From Streptomyces rubradiris (GTDB lineage: Bacteria; Actinomycetota; Actinomycetes; Streptomycetales; Streptomycetaceae), in contig NZ_BNEA01000015.1 in the NCBI RefSeq assembly GCF_016860525.1, forward strand, positions 868,001-932,000: 64,000 nucleotides of DNA, written 5' to 3'. How positions within the stretch are numbered: the first letter of the stretch is position 1; each line of letters opens with the position of its first letter. Under the pieces are notes generated by a model. That model did not search any database. It saw only the letters and a list, made by a program, of their open reading frames with translations, and was not told where the DNA came from. Shown here piece by piece: positions 19,491 through 27,412 of this stretch. The position numbers and the translations under genes are program-made.

Positions 19491-20588
19491 TCAGCGGCCG
19501 GCCGGCACGGGGGCCGGCGCGGGCGCCGGGCGGGGGACGGCCGGCGCCCAGGGGAACGGCGGGTCGGGGATGTGGCGGCGCAGGACCGGGGCGACCTCGG
19601 ACTGGAACAGTTCGAGGGAGTCGCGGTGGAGCGTGGGCGGCAGCCCGTTCGCGTCCGCCGCCACGTGCAGCACGGTGTGCCCGAGCTCCTCGTGGTAGCG
19701 GTGCACCTTGTCGATCACCTGCTCGGGGCTGCCGATCAGGGCCGAGCTGCGGGCGACGAAGTCCTCCAGGGTCTCGAAGACCACGGGCAGGCCCGCCGCC
19801 CGCTGGTGGGCCAGGCCGGCCTCGAAGACCGGGCGGTACGCCGTCTGCGCCTCCTGCGAGGTGCGGGCGACGTACAGTCCGGCCGTGCCGGCGCCCACCG
19901 CGAGGTCCGCCGGGTCGTGGCCGTAGTGCTCCCAGCGTTCCCGGTAGCGGCGGACCAGCGCGGCGTACGGCTCGACGGGGTGAGTGACGTTCGCCGAGAA
20001 CAGCGGGTCGCCGTAGCGTGCCGCGAGGTCCACGGACTGCTCGCTGGTGGCGCTGCCGTGCCAGACCCGAACGGGCCGCTGGTACGGCCGTGGCCACACC
20101 TCGGCGTCCTTCAGCGGCGGCCGGAACCGGGTGTCGGCGCTCACCTTGTCCTCGCGCCACAGCCGCCGGAACACCTCGTAGCCCTCGGCGTTGCGGGCCC
20201 ACTGGTCCTCGGGGGTGACCTGGAACAGCTCGCGCTGCGCGGTGCCGTTGCCCTTGCCGATGATCAGGTCGAGCCGGCCGTCGCAGAGGTGGTCCAGGGT
20301 GGCGTAGTCCTCGTACGCCCGGACCGGGTCGAGGAGGCTGAGCGTGGTGACGGCGGTGAACAGCCGGATGCGGCGGGTGAGCGCGGCGATGTGGCCGAGC
20401 ACCACCGTCGGCGCGGAGGACAGGAACGGCCGTTCGTGCCGCTCCCCCACGCCGAATCCGTCGAAGCCGAGTTCCTCCGCCCAGATGGCGTCGTCCAGTA
20501 CCTCGCGGAAGCGTTCGTGCGCCGGTTTCGGCAGGCCGGTGGCGGGGTCCGGCCGGTTCGCGATCAGGGTGACGGCGAGGAACCTCAC
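19491..20588 (-). CDS. LLM-class flavin-dependent oxidoreductase
   Basis: A 365-residue luciferase-like monooxygenase using reduced FMN. The TIM-barrel features WAEELGFDGFGVGERHERP (37-55), LFTAVTTLSLLDPVRAYEDYATLDHLCDGRLDLIIGKGN and VWHGSATSEQSVDLAA are clear. It probably oxidises a small organosulfur or related compound together with the two neighbouring flavin enzymes. ATG 20588 overlaps the previous stop as ATGA, showing an operon. The C-terminus is an Ala/Pro-rich tail of about 20 residues. Confidence 0.9.
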   Translation of the reverse strand: MRFLAVTLIANRPDPATGLPKPAHERFREVLDDAIWAEELGFDGFGVGERHERPFLSSAPTVVLGHIAALTRRIRLFTAVTTLSLLDPVRAYEDYATLDHLCDGRLDLIIGKGNGTAQRELFQVTPEDQWARNAEGYEVFRRLWREDKVSADTRFRPPLKDAEVWPRPYQRPVRVWHGSATSEQSVDLAARYGDPLFSANVTHPVEPYAALVRRYRERWEHYGHDPADLAVGAGTAGLYVARTSQEAQTAYRPVFEAGLAHQRAAGLPVVFETLEDFVARSSALIGSPEQVIDKVHRYHEELGHTVLHVAADANGLPPTLHRDSLELFQSEVAPVLRRHIPDPPFPWAPAVPRPAPAPAPVPAGR

Positions 20589-21973
20589 GACGCGGCCCGC
20601 TCGGCGGGGGCGCCGGTGCGCCGGCCGGTGTCGGGGTGGTCGAGGCCCAGGTGGTCACGCAGGGTGGTGCCCTCGTAGTCGGCGCGGAAGACGCCCTGTT
20701 CCTGGAGGAGCGGGACCACCCGGTCGGCGAACGGGTCGAGCCCGCCGGGGGTGATGTGCGGGACCAGGATGAAGCCGTCGGAGGCGTCGGCCTGGACGAA
20801 CTCGTTGATGGTCCGCGCGACGGTGGCGGGCGAGCCGATGAAGGTCTGCCGGTTGCCGGTGTTGATCACCAGGTCGCGGATGGACCACTTGTTGGCCTCG
20901 GCGAGTTCGCGCCATTCGCGGGCGATGGCGAGCGGGTCGCGGTACATCCGCACCTGGGCGCGGCCCCGGGAGATGTGCTCCTCGGCGACGACCGGGTCCA
21001 CGTCGGGCAGCGGGCCCTCGGGGTCGTACGCGGACAGGTCCCGGTTCCACACGAATTCCAGGTGCTTGATCGCGGTGGCGCCGCTGACCTGCTGCCGGCG
21101 GACCTCGTGGGCGAGTTCGGCGGCCTCCTCGTCGGTGTCGCCGAGCACGAAGGTCGCGGCGGGCAGGATGAGCAACTCCTCCGGGCGGCGGCCGTACTTG
21201 GCGAGGCGGGACTTGACGTCCGTGTAGAAGGCCTGGCCCTCCTTCAGGGTGGAGTACCGGCTGAAGATGGCGTCCGCGTCGGCGGCGGCGAACTCGCGGC
21301 CCTCGTCGGAGTCGCCGGCCTGGAAGATGACGGGGCGGCCCTGCGGGGAGCGCGGCACGTTGAACCGGCCCTGGATGTCGAAGTGCTGTCCCTTGTGCAC
21401 GAACGCGCCGGCCCGGGCGTCCCGCAGGAAGGTGCCGGTGGCCTGGTCGGCGATGATCTCGTCGCCGTGCCAGGAGTCGAACAGTTCGTGCGCGGTGGCC
21501 AGGAACTCCTTGGCGCGGGAGTAGCGCTCCTCCTGCGGCAGGAAGCCGCCGCGCCGGAAGTTCTCGCCGGTGAAGGCGTCCCAGGAGGTGACCACGTTCC
21601 ACGCGGACCGGCCGCCGGAGAGGTGGTCGAGGCTGGCGAACTGGCGGGCCACCTCGTACGGTTCGTTGAACGTGGAGTTGATGGTGCCGGTCAGGCCGAG
21701 CCGGTCGGTGACGGCGGCGAGCGCGGCGAGCACGGTGAAGGTGTCGGGGCGGCCGACCACGTCCAAATCGTAGATTTCGCCGCCCTGTTCGCGCAGCCTC
21801 AGGCCCTCGGCGAGGAACAGGAAGTCGAACTTGGCGCGTTCGGCGGTCCGCGCGAAGTGCACGAAGGAGCTGAACTCGATGTGGCTGCCGGCGGCCGGGT
21901 CGCTCCAGACGGTGGTGTTGTTGACCCCGGGGAAGTGGGCGGCCAGGTGGATCTGCTTCAGCGGCTTGCTCAT
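20585..21973 (-). CDS. NtaA/SnaA/DszA-type FMN-dependent monooxygenase
   Basis: A 462-residue enzyme of the NtaA/SnaA/DszA/SfnA group. Diagnostic segments are IHLAAHFPG at the start, RFDFLFLAEGL-like helix (AKFDFLFLAEGLRLREQGG), LGLTGTINSTFNEPYEVARQ and GGRSAWNVVTSWDAFTGENF. Group members oxidise nitrilotriacetate, dibenzothiophene sulfone or alkylated cysteines with FMNH2 supplied by a separate reductase, none of which is in this window. Start ATG 21973 has GGAGGA upstream. It lies between two other LLM genes in one operon with the TauD-like gene last. Confidence 0.92.
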   Translation of the reverse strand: MSKPLKQIHLAAHFPGVNNTTVWSDPAAGSHIEFSSFVHFARTAERAKFDFLFLAEGLRLREQGGEIYDLDVVGRPDTFTVLAALAAVTDRLGLTGTINSTFNEPYEVARQFASLDHLSGGRSAWNVVTSWDAFTGENFRRGGFLPQEERYSRAKEFLATAHELFDSWHGDEIIADQATGTFLRDARAGAFVHKGQHFDIQGRFNVPRSPQGRPVIFQAGDSDEGREFAAADADAIFSRYSTLKEGQAFYTDVKSRLAKYGRRPEELLILPAATFVLGDTDEEAAELAHEVRRQQVSGATAIKHLEFVWNRDLSAYDPEGPLPDVDPVVAEEHISRGRAQVRMYRDPLAIAREWRELAEANKWSIRDLVINTGNRQTFIGSPATVARTINEFVQADASDGFILVPHITPGGLDPFADRVVPLLQEQGVFRADYEGTTLRDHLGLDHPDTGRRTGAPAERAAS

Positions 21974-21994
21974 GGTGGGGCGGGTCCTCCCGGC

Positions 21995-23194
21995 TCAGGC
22001 GGCGGTGGTGGCGTAGCGGTTGGCGGGGCGGGTGAGGCCGAGGTGTCCGCGCAGGGTCGTGGCGTCGTAGGCCGTGCGGAAGCGTCCGCGGCGCTGGAGT
22101 TCGGGCACCAGGTCCCCGGTGACGCGGGGCAGGTCGTGTCCGGTGACGGCGGGCCGCAGCCGGAAGCCGGTCAGTCCGCCGGTCGCCAACTCCTCCAGAA
22201 GGTCGGCGAGTTGGCCGGCCGTTCCGGTGAAGACGCGGGCGTCGCCGCGGTACGGCTCGCCCGCGAGGGTGTCGAGCCGGTCCAGCCGGGCCCGCGCCGC
22301 GGCCTCGCTGTCGTCGAGGAGGACGACGAGGTCGCCGAAGACGTGCAGCGGTTCTCCGGCGCGGCCGGCCGCCCGCTGCTCGGCGCGGATCTCGGTGACG
22401 ATGGCGCGGGCCTGGTCCGCGTCGTGCGGGGTGACGTAGCCGATGTCGGCCTGGCGGGCCACCAGCCGGTACGGGACCGTCTGGTGCGCGAGAGCGGTGA
22501 CCAGTGGCTGGCCCTGTGGCGGGCGGGGGGTGATGGAGGGGCCCTTGACGCTGAAGAAGCGGCCCTCGAAGTCGATGTAGTGCAGCTTGTCCCGGTCGAT
22601 GAAGCGGCCGGTCGCCGCGTCCCGGATCTCCGCGTCGTCCTCCCAGCTGTCCCAGAGCCGGCGGACGACCTCCACGTAGTCGGCGGCCTCGTCGAACAGC
22701 TCGGTGATCGGTTCGCCCCCGTCGGGGGCGTCGGTCCGGCGGATGGTGCGGCGGCCGAAGTGGGCGGCCTCGTCGGGGCGGGCGCTGATCCTGACGCGCA
22801 GGCCCGCGCGTCCGGTGCTGACGTAGTCGAGGGTGGCGATCGCCTTGGAGATGTGGAACGGCTCGGTGTGGGTGGCCACCACGGTCGGCACCAGGCCTAT
22901 GTGCCGGGTGAGCGGGGCGACGCGGGAGGCGATGAGGACCGCGTCGAGCCGACCGCGGACCTGGTCGGTGCGCTCGTCGGGCTCGTAGCGCCGGGAGGAC
23001 TGCGGGCCGAGGCCGTCCTCGATGGTGACGAAGTCGAGCAGACCGCGTTCGGCCTCGGTGATCTGGTCGGCCCAGTAGCCGGCGGTGAACAGGTCCCGGG
23101 GGCGGGCGGCCGGATCGCGCCAGGACGCGGGATGCCAGCCGGTGCCGTCCAGGGCCACGGCGAGATGCAGGTGTGCGGAGGGAGTCGGCGACAC
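21995..23194 (-). CDS. LLM-class flavin-dependent oxidoreductase
   Basis: A 399-residue luciferase-like protein, first of three LLM genes in the operon. The N-terminus HLHLAVALDGTGWHPASWR, then GLLDFVTIEDGLGPQ, APLTRHIGLVPTVVATHTEPFHISKAIATLDYVSTGRAGLRVRIS are typical. It reads as an FMN-dependent monooxygenase related to the NtaA group. A conserved short leader peptide lies 158 bp upstream, which suggests attenuation control of the whole operon by sulfur amino acid supply. Confidence 0.9.
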   Translation of the reverse strand: MSPTPSAHLHLAVALDGTGWHPASWRDPAARPRDLFTAGYWADQITEAERGLLDFVTIEDGLGPQSSRRYEPDERTDQVRGRLDAVLIASRVAPLTRHIGLVPTVVATHTEPFHISKAIATLDYVSTGRAGLRVRISARPDEAAHFGRRTIRRTDAPDGGEPITELFDEAADYVEVVRRLWDSWEDDAEIRDAATGRFIDRDKLHYIDFEGRFFSVKGPSITPRPPQGQPLVTALAHQTVPYRLVARQADIGYVTPHDADQARAIVTEIRAEQRAAGRAGEPLHVFGDLVVLLDDSEAAARARLDRLDTLAGEPYRGDARVFTGTAGQLADLLEELATGGLTGFRLRPAVTGHDLPRVTGDLVPELQRRGRFRTAYDATTLRGHLGLTRPANRYATTAA

Positions 23195-23352
23195 GTCGGT
23201 GCCTTCCTTGATGTCCGTACGTCGGTGAGCGGCGCGCGGCCGGGCGCGGGCCGGGGTGCGCGCGGCGAAGGCCGCGGTGCACGCGGCGCGGGCCGGGCGG
23301 GCGCGCGGGAGCGGAAGCGGGGGAAGCCGCCGGGCCGGGGGCCGGGCGTGGA

Positions 23353-23466
23353 TCAGTGGCGACAGAGCGCGGCGGACACGCGCTGGAGGTCTATGTGCGG
23401 CCGGGAGTGCAGCCGGACGGAGCGGTACGGGCGCGGCGGGCGGGTGAGTTCGGGCATCCGGGTCAC
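23353..23466 (-). CDS. HIDLQRV-type leader peptide 1, 37 aa
   Basis: A short gene ending RLHSRPHIDLQRVSAALCRH. The motif HIDLQRV followed by a near-terminal Cys is that of short peptides commonly called putative leader peptides in Streptomyces, usually before sulfur-related genes. GGAGG eight bases before GTG 23466 supports translation; ATG 23457 is an alternative. It lies between the ABC binding-protein gene and the first LLM gene, followed by 158 bp of very GC-rich sequence able to form several hairpins. Confidence 0.7.
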   Translation of the reverse strand: MTRMPELTRPPRPYRSVRLHSRPHIDLQRVSAALCRH

Positions 23467-23573
23467 GGCCGTCGCCTCCCTCCGTCGGTCGCGGCGGGCC
23501 GGTTCGGCGTCCGCCGGGTGGATCTCGTCATGACTCTCAACACCCCGCCGTCGCGGGTTGTTCCCGGGCCGCG

Positions 23574-24593
23574 TCAGGAGTTGTCCAGGGGCAGGCCGGG
23601 CGGGTCGATCTCGGCCTTGGGCACGGCTTCGCTCGACAGGTTGTAGGCGGCGAGCCACTTGCCGTACTGCCCGTGTTCGATGAGGTGGTTGAGGGCGTCG
23701 GCGAGCGGCTTGGCGAGCCCGCTGTCCTTCTTGGCGGTGGCGGCGATCAGGCCCTGGGCCGTCTCGCCGGCGCCGGAGAAGGTGCCGGCGCTGCGGGTGG
23801 GGTCGGGGGTGTGCGCGGTCTGCCTCGTGCGGTAGGCGACGGCGGGGCTGGGGCCGAGGTAGGCGTCGACCTTGCCGCCGCGCAGCGCCAGGTTGATGGC
23901 GTTCTGGTCCGGGAAGTACTTGACGGTGAGCTGCTTGCCCTCCTTGGCCAGCCGGGCCTTCCACTCCAGCAGAATCTTCTCCTGGTTGGTGCCGGCGCCG
24001 ACGGTGACCGTCTTGCCGGCGAGGTTGCGGTAGTCGCCGTCGAAGTTCCAGGTGCTCTTCTTCAGTACCTCGAAGGCCAGGTCGTCCTTGCGGTAGGAGG
24101 CGAACTCGTACTTCTTCTTGCGTTCCTCGGTGACGGTGACGTTGGAGAAGGCGACGTCGTTCTTGCCGCTGTCGAGGCCGACGAAGAGGTTCTCCCAGGT
24201 GGAGTTGCGCAGTTCGGGCTTCAGGCCGAGCACCGCGGCCACCAGCCGGCCGAGGTCGGGTTCGGAGCCGGTGAGGGTCTTCTGGTCGCTGCCGATGAAG
24301 TTCAGCGGTGCGGAGCCGGAGGGCAGGCCGCCGACACCGATGACGAGCTTGCCGCTCTCGCGGACCGCGGCGGGCAGCTCGGCGCTGATGGACTTGACCT
24401 CGGAGACCTTCAACTCGATCGGGTCGGCGGCTCCGTTGGACAGCTGTCCGATGGTCACCGTGCCGGCCCGGCCGCCGGTCGTGGCGGCCTCGCTGTCTCC
24501 CCCGCAGGCGGCGAGTGAGCCGGCGAGGGAGAGGGTCGCGGTCGCCGCGGTGAGGCCGCGCAGGAGACGGCGTCGGGAGAACTGGCTGGGCAT
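23574..24593 (-). CDS. ABC transporter substrate-binding lipoprotein (amino acid type)
   Basis: A 339-residue periplasmic-type binding protein of the SBP_bac_3 kind. The N-terminus has a twin-arginine stretch (SRRRLLRG), a hydrophobic segment and the lipobox LAAC with Cys30, so it is probably Tat-exported and lipid-anchored outside the membrane. Family segments LVIGVGGLPSGSAPLNF, FVGLDSGKNDVAFSNVTVTEERKKKYEFAS are present. It likely delivers an organic sulfur compound or amino acid to the permease encoded just upstream. ATG 24593 has AAGGAC upstream. Confidence 0.9.
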   Translation of the reverse strand: MPSQFSRRRLLRGLTAATATLSLAGSLAACGGDSEAATTGGRAGTVTIGQLSNGAADPIELKVSEVKSISAELPAAVRESGKLVIGVGGLPSGSAPLNFIGSDQKTLTGSEPDLGRLVAAVLGLKPELRNSTWENLFVGLDSGKNDVAFSNVTVTEERKKKYEFASYRKDDLAFEVLKKSTWNFDGDYRNLAGKTVTVGAGTNQEKILLEWKARLAKEGKQLTVKYFPDQNAINLALRGGKVDAYLGPSPAVAYRTRQTAHTPDPTRSAGTFSGAGETAQGLIAATAKKDSGLAKPLADALNHLIEHGQYGKWLAAYNLSSEAVPKAEIDPPGLPLDNS

Positions 24594-24667
24594 GGCTGTC
24601 CTTGTCGTTCGGGTGCCGGAGTGTCGTGGGGCGGGATGTCGTAAGGCGGGCGCGGGCTTGCCGGGGG

Positions 24668-25651
24668 TCATACGGCGGCCTCGCCGCGCGACCGGGCCCG
24701 GAATTGCGCGAGTCGGGCGCGCAGCCGTTGCAGCGGGGTGGGCGGCAGGGAGCGGGTGGCGCCGCGGGCGTAGTACCGCTCGACGTAGAACTGGGCGACG
24801 GAGACGGCGCTGGTCAGGATCAGGTACCAGACGGTGGCGACCATCAGCAGCGGCACCACGTCGCCGGGGTAGGTGTTGCCCATCGACTGCACCACGCCGA
24901 ACAGGTCGAGCAGGGAGACGTAGAAGACCAGGGACGTGCTCTTGATCAGGCCGATCAGCTGGTTGACGTAGTTGGGGGTGATGGACCTGAGGGCCTGCGG
25001 GAAGACGATCCTGCGGAACCGGTGGCCCCGGGGCAGGCCGAGCGCGGCGGCGGCCTCGTGCTGGCCCTGGTCGACGGAGAGGATGCCGCCGCGCACCACC
25101 TCGCCCGCGTACGCCGCCTCGTTGAGGGTGAGTCCGACCACGGCGATGGCCATGTCGGTGGCCAGCCGGGACTCGTCGAAGGTCACGAAGGCCGGGCCGA
25201 ACGGCACCCCGAGGCTCAGGGTCTTGTACAGGGCACTGAAGTTGTAGAGGAAGATCAGCACCACGATCAGCGGGACGGAGCGGAACAGCCAGGTGTAGGT
25301 CCAGCTGACCGCGCGCAGCACCGCGCTGCCGGAGAGCCGGCCGAGCGCGAGCAGGACGCCGCCGAGGAGCCCCAGTACGGCGCTGAGCGCGGTGACTTCG
25401 AGGGTGACCAGGAGCCCGTCGAGGACGGCGGGGCGCAGGAACCAGTAGCGGAAGCGGTCCCACTGGTAGAAGGGGTTCGTGACCAGTCCGTGCAGGATCT
25501 GCGCGACGAGGACGAGGACGACGGCGGTGACGACCCACCGCCCGGGCCGACGCTGCTGTCGAACTCGCGTCGGCTCCTGCTTTTTTGACGGTCTGTCGGT
25601 GGACGCGGGCGCCTCGGCGAGGGAGACGGCGGCGCCTGGGGGTTCACTCAT
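24668..25651 (-). CDS. ABC transporter permease (amino acid type)
   Basis: A 327-residue membrane protein of the HisM/GlnP type with one N-terminal helix and the five-helix permease core. The EAA loop EAAAALGLPRGHRFRRIVFPQALR (split here: EAAAALGLPRG, then FRRIVFPQALR) contacts the ATPase. SVPLIVVLIFLYN and IGLIKSTSLVFYVSLLDLFG are typical core helices. ATG 25651 has GGAG upstream; a longer reading adds Pro/Arg-rich non-conserved residues. No ATPase gene lies beside it, so the energy-coupling subunit must come from elsewhere. A leader peptide gene precedes it by 171 bp. Confidence 0.92.
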   Translation of the reverse strand: MSEPPGAAVSLAEAPASTDRPSKKQEPTRVRQQRRPGRWVVTAVVLVLVAQILHGLVTNPFYQWDRFRYWFLRPAVLDGLLVTLEVTALSAVLGLLGGVLLALGRLSGSAVLRAVSWTYTWLFRSVPLIVVLIFLYNFSALYKTLSLGVPFGPAFVTFDESRLATDMAIAVVGLTLNEAAYAGEVVRGGILSVDQGQHEAAAALGLPRGHRFRRIVFPQALRSITPNYVNQLIGLIKSTSLVFYVSLLDLFGVVQSMGNTYPGDVVPLLMVATVWYLILTSAVSVAQFYVERYYARGATRSLPPTPLQRLRARLAQFRARSRGEAAV

Positions 25652-25769
25652 GTGGGGCTCCGGCGGGGTCGGACACCCCGGGCCGCGGCCGGGCGGACGC
25701 GCGCCGCCACGGCTGTGGGGCACGGGGCGGCGCACGGGCCGGCGCTAGCCGGGGGCTGGGCGGACAACG

Positions 25770-25793
25770 GCACACCGGGCGAGCGGGGTGTGC
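25770..25793 (-). promoter_or_regulatory. Hairpin between leader peptide 3 and permease, possible attenuator
   Basis: GCACACC (25770-25776) pairs with GGTGTGC (25787-25793) 30 bp past the leader stop. A second stem GCGCCGCC/GGCGGCGC lies at 25701-25733. They could form alternative structures controlled by ribosome stalling in the leader. Confidence 0.35.
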
Positions 25794-25822
25794 GGCGGGA
25801 ACGCGAGGGCGATGAGGAGCGG

Positions 25823-25972
25823 TCAGCCCTGGCGGCGGGCGATGCCCGGCGCGGTACACAGCGCGCTGTTCACACGGAGCAGATCGACGGCACGGTCCGC
25901 GACCAGGAGGCCGGCGTACGCCGGTACGCGGCCCTGGGGGCGGCTCGGGGCCGTCCTGGAAGCTGCGTACAT
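25823..25972 (-). CDS. Candidate leader peptide 3 (AVDLLRVNSALC type), 49 aa
   Basis: A 49-residue reading frame with AGGTGA placed before ATG 25972. Its C-terminal part contains RAVDLLRVNSALC, aligning with HIDLQRVSAALC of leader 1, so I read it as the same class. It differs in having ten residues after the Cys. It precedes the ABC permease gene by 171 bp of hairpin-forming sequence. Assignment rests on motif, ribosome site and position. Confidence 0.5.
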   Translation of the reverse strand: MYAASRTAPSRPQGRVPAYAGLLVADRAVDLLRVNSALCTAPGIARRQG

Positions 25973-26192
25973 GGTGTCACCTGTCACTGTCGTGGCCCCG
26001 GGGAGCCTCGCGCTTACCGAATGCGTCGTCCGGTCCGGTCGTCACCTGGGGCACCCCACCGCGGTGCGAGGGTTGCCGGTCAGCGAGCCAGGGCTTGGCG
26101 CTGACGCTCATGACCGTTCTGAGCCGTAAGTAAGGCAGTTGACCGTTCGAATGTCAACGCCCGTCCGCCCAGCGGACCCCGGCGGACCCCTC

Positions 26193-27080
26193 TCACCTGC
26201 GGCAGGCGCCCGGGGTGTGCGCGGCGTGGCTCGCCCAGTCCAGGATCTGGACGGCGGCTCCGGCGGCCTCCAGGCCCTGGCAGCGGCCGTGGTGGCGGCG
26301 GGCGATGCCGTCGAGGTCGAGATGGCGGCCGAAGGCCGGGTGGGCGGCCAGCCGGCGGGCGTAGGCCCACAGCGCGCGGTGCCCGGCCACCCGGTGCACG
26401 GCGGAGGCGTCGAGATGGCAGCGGTGGACGGTGTCGAGCCGCACCAGGGACACCCACAGCTCGATGTCGGCGGCGGTCAGCCGGCCGTCGGCCAGGTACT
26501 CCTCGCCCTTCAGCCGGCGCTCCAGCCGGTCCAGCGTGTCCAGCAGGGTGTCGAGCGCGGCGGCCCGCTCCCGCGGGTCGGCGCCCGCCCGGCCGGCGCG
26601 CTGGGCGGCTTCCTCCATGCCCTCGGCGCACATCCGCTCCACCGCCTCGATCACGGATTCCAGGCCCGCGGGGTACAGGCCGGCGCGGTCGTCCGGGCGG
26701 AGCCGGTCCAGGTCGCGCAGGATGTCGGGGGTGTGGGTGCTGACGATGCGTCCGGACCAGTCGTCGCTGAGCACGGGGTCGAGGGCGGGGCCGGTGTAGT
26801 GGTGGGCGCTCGCCTCGTACAGCGGGCGCAGCGCCGTGTGGCCGCCGTCGGAACAGTCGGGGACGGCGGGCAGGAGGGTGACCGGACAGCGGGTGTCCAG
26901 GCCGAGGAGGCTGTGGCCGACGGCGAGGCGCAGCCCGTCGGGGCAGGCGGTGGACAGGTGGAGCCGGTAGCGGTGCGGTACGGCGTAGTGGCCGCTGCGC
27001 GCGTCCCGGCCGATGCGGCCCCGGAACAGGGGGGCGGTGCGGTGGGCGGGCCGGACGGCGGCGAGCGGAGTGATGGACAT
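26193..27080 (-). CDS. Xi-class glutathione S-transferase-like protein (quinone reductase type)
   Basis: A 295-residue protein of the glutathionyl-hydroquinone reductase (YqjG/ECM4) family. The thioredoxin-like N-domain carries HLSTACPDGLRLAVGHSLLGLD, with the active-site Cys-Pro of the Xi class; the helical C-domain includes EYLADGRLTAADIELWVSLVRLDTV. The family reduces glutathionylated quinones and related conjugates; actinomycetes use mycothiol, so the true thiol may differ. ATG 27080 has GGGGAG upstream. A leader peptide gene lies 80 bp before it, tying it to the sulfur-responsive cluster. Confidence 0.88.
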   Translation of the reverse strand: MSITPLAAVRPAHRTAPLFRGRIGRDARSGHYAVPHRYRLHLSTACPDGLRLAVGHSLLGLDTRCPVTLLPAVPDCSDGGHTALRPLYEASAHHYTGPALDPVLSDDWSGRIVSTHTPDILRDLDRLRPDDRAGLYPAGLESVIEAVERMCAEGMEEAAQRAGRAGADPRERAAALDTLLDTLDRLERRLKGEEYLADGRLTAADIELWVSLVRLDTVHRCHLDASAVHRVAGHRALWAYARRLAAHPAFGRHLDLDGIARRHHGRCQGLEAAGAAVQILDWASHAAHTPGACRR

Positions 27081-27160
27081 GCGTCTCCCCGGGTGGTGGA
27101 CGTGCGGACGGGCGCTCCGGCACGGGCGACGGCCGGCCGGCGGGGGCCGAGGGGCCCGGT

Positions 27161-27283
27161 TCAGCGGTGGCGGCTGATCGCGCTGCAGACACGCTGGAGG
27201 TCGATGTGACGGCGGGAGGTGAGCAGGGGCGTGCGCGACGGGTTCCGGTCCGTTCGGCCGGTGCCCGGTGCGAGGCGCGCCAT
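27161..27283 (-). CDS. HIDLQRV-type leader peptide 2, 40 aa
   Basis: A 40-residue reading frame ending SRRHIDLQRVCSAISRHR. HIDLQRVCSA is the clearest example of the leader motif in this window. AGGTAGGA precedes ATG 27283 with good spacing. It is 80 bp upstream of the Xi-class GST gene on the same strand, so attenuation of that gene is likely. The 80-bp spacer is GC-rich with GGCCGGCCGG-like palindromes. Confidence 0.75.
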   Translation of the reverse strand: MARLAPGTGRTDRNPSRTPLLTSRRHIDLQRVCSAISRHR

Positions 27284-27394
27284 GATTTCCTACCTGTTCA
27301 CTAGGATTCCCTCCCTGGAGTGTCGATCGGGCTCGGTACGACGTCAAGGGGGCGTCCACGCACCGGAGTCGGGGGTCTCCTCAGGATGGGAAAC

Positions 27395-27403
27395 ATGTGA
27401 CAT
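27395..27403. promoter_or_regulatory. ATGTGACAT palindrome, possible GntR operator
   Basis: A 9-bp odd palindrome with GT-N-AC core, common in FadR-type GntR sites, lies ten bases before the first hydroxyproline dehydrogenase gene. CATAGT beside it could be a -10 element of a leaderless transcript, since no ribosome site precedes GTG 27413. Confidence 0.3.
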
Positions 27404-27412
27404 AGTACTGCC

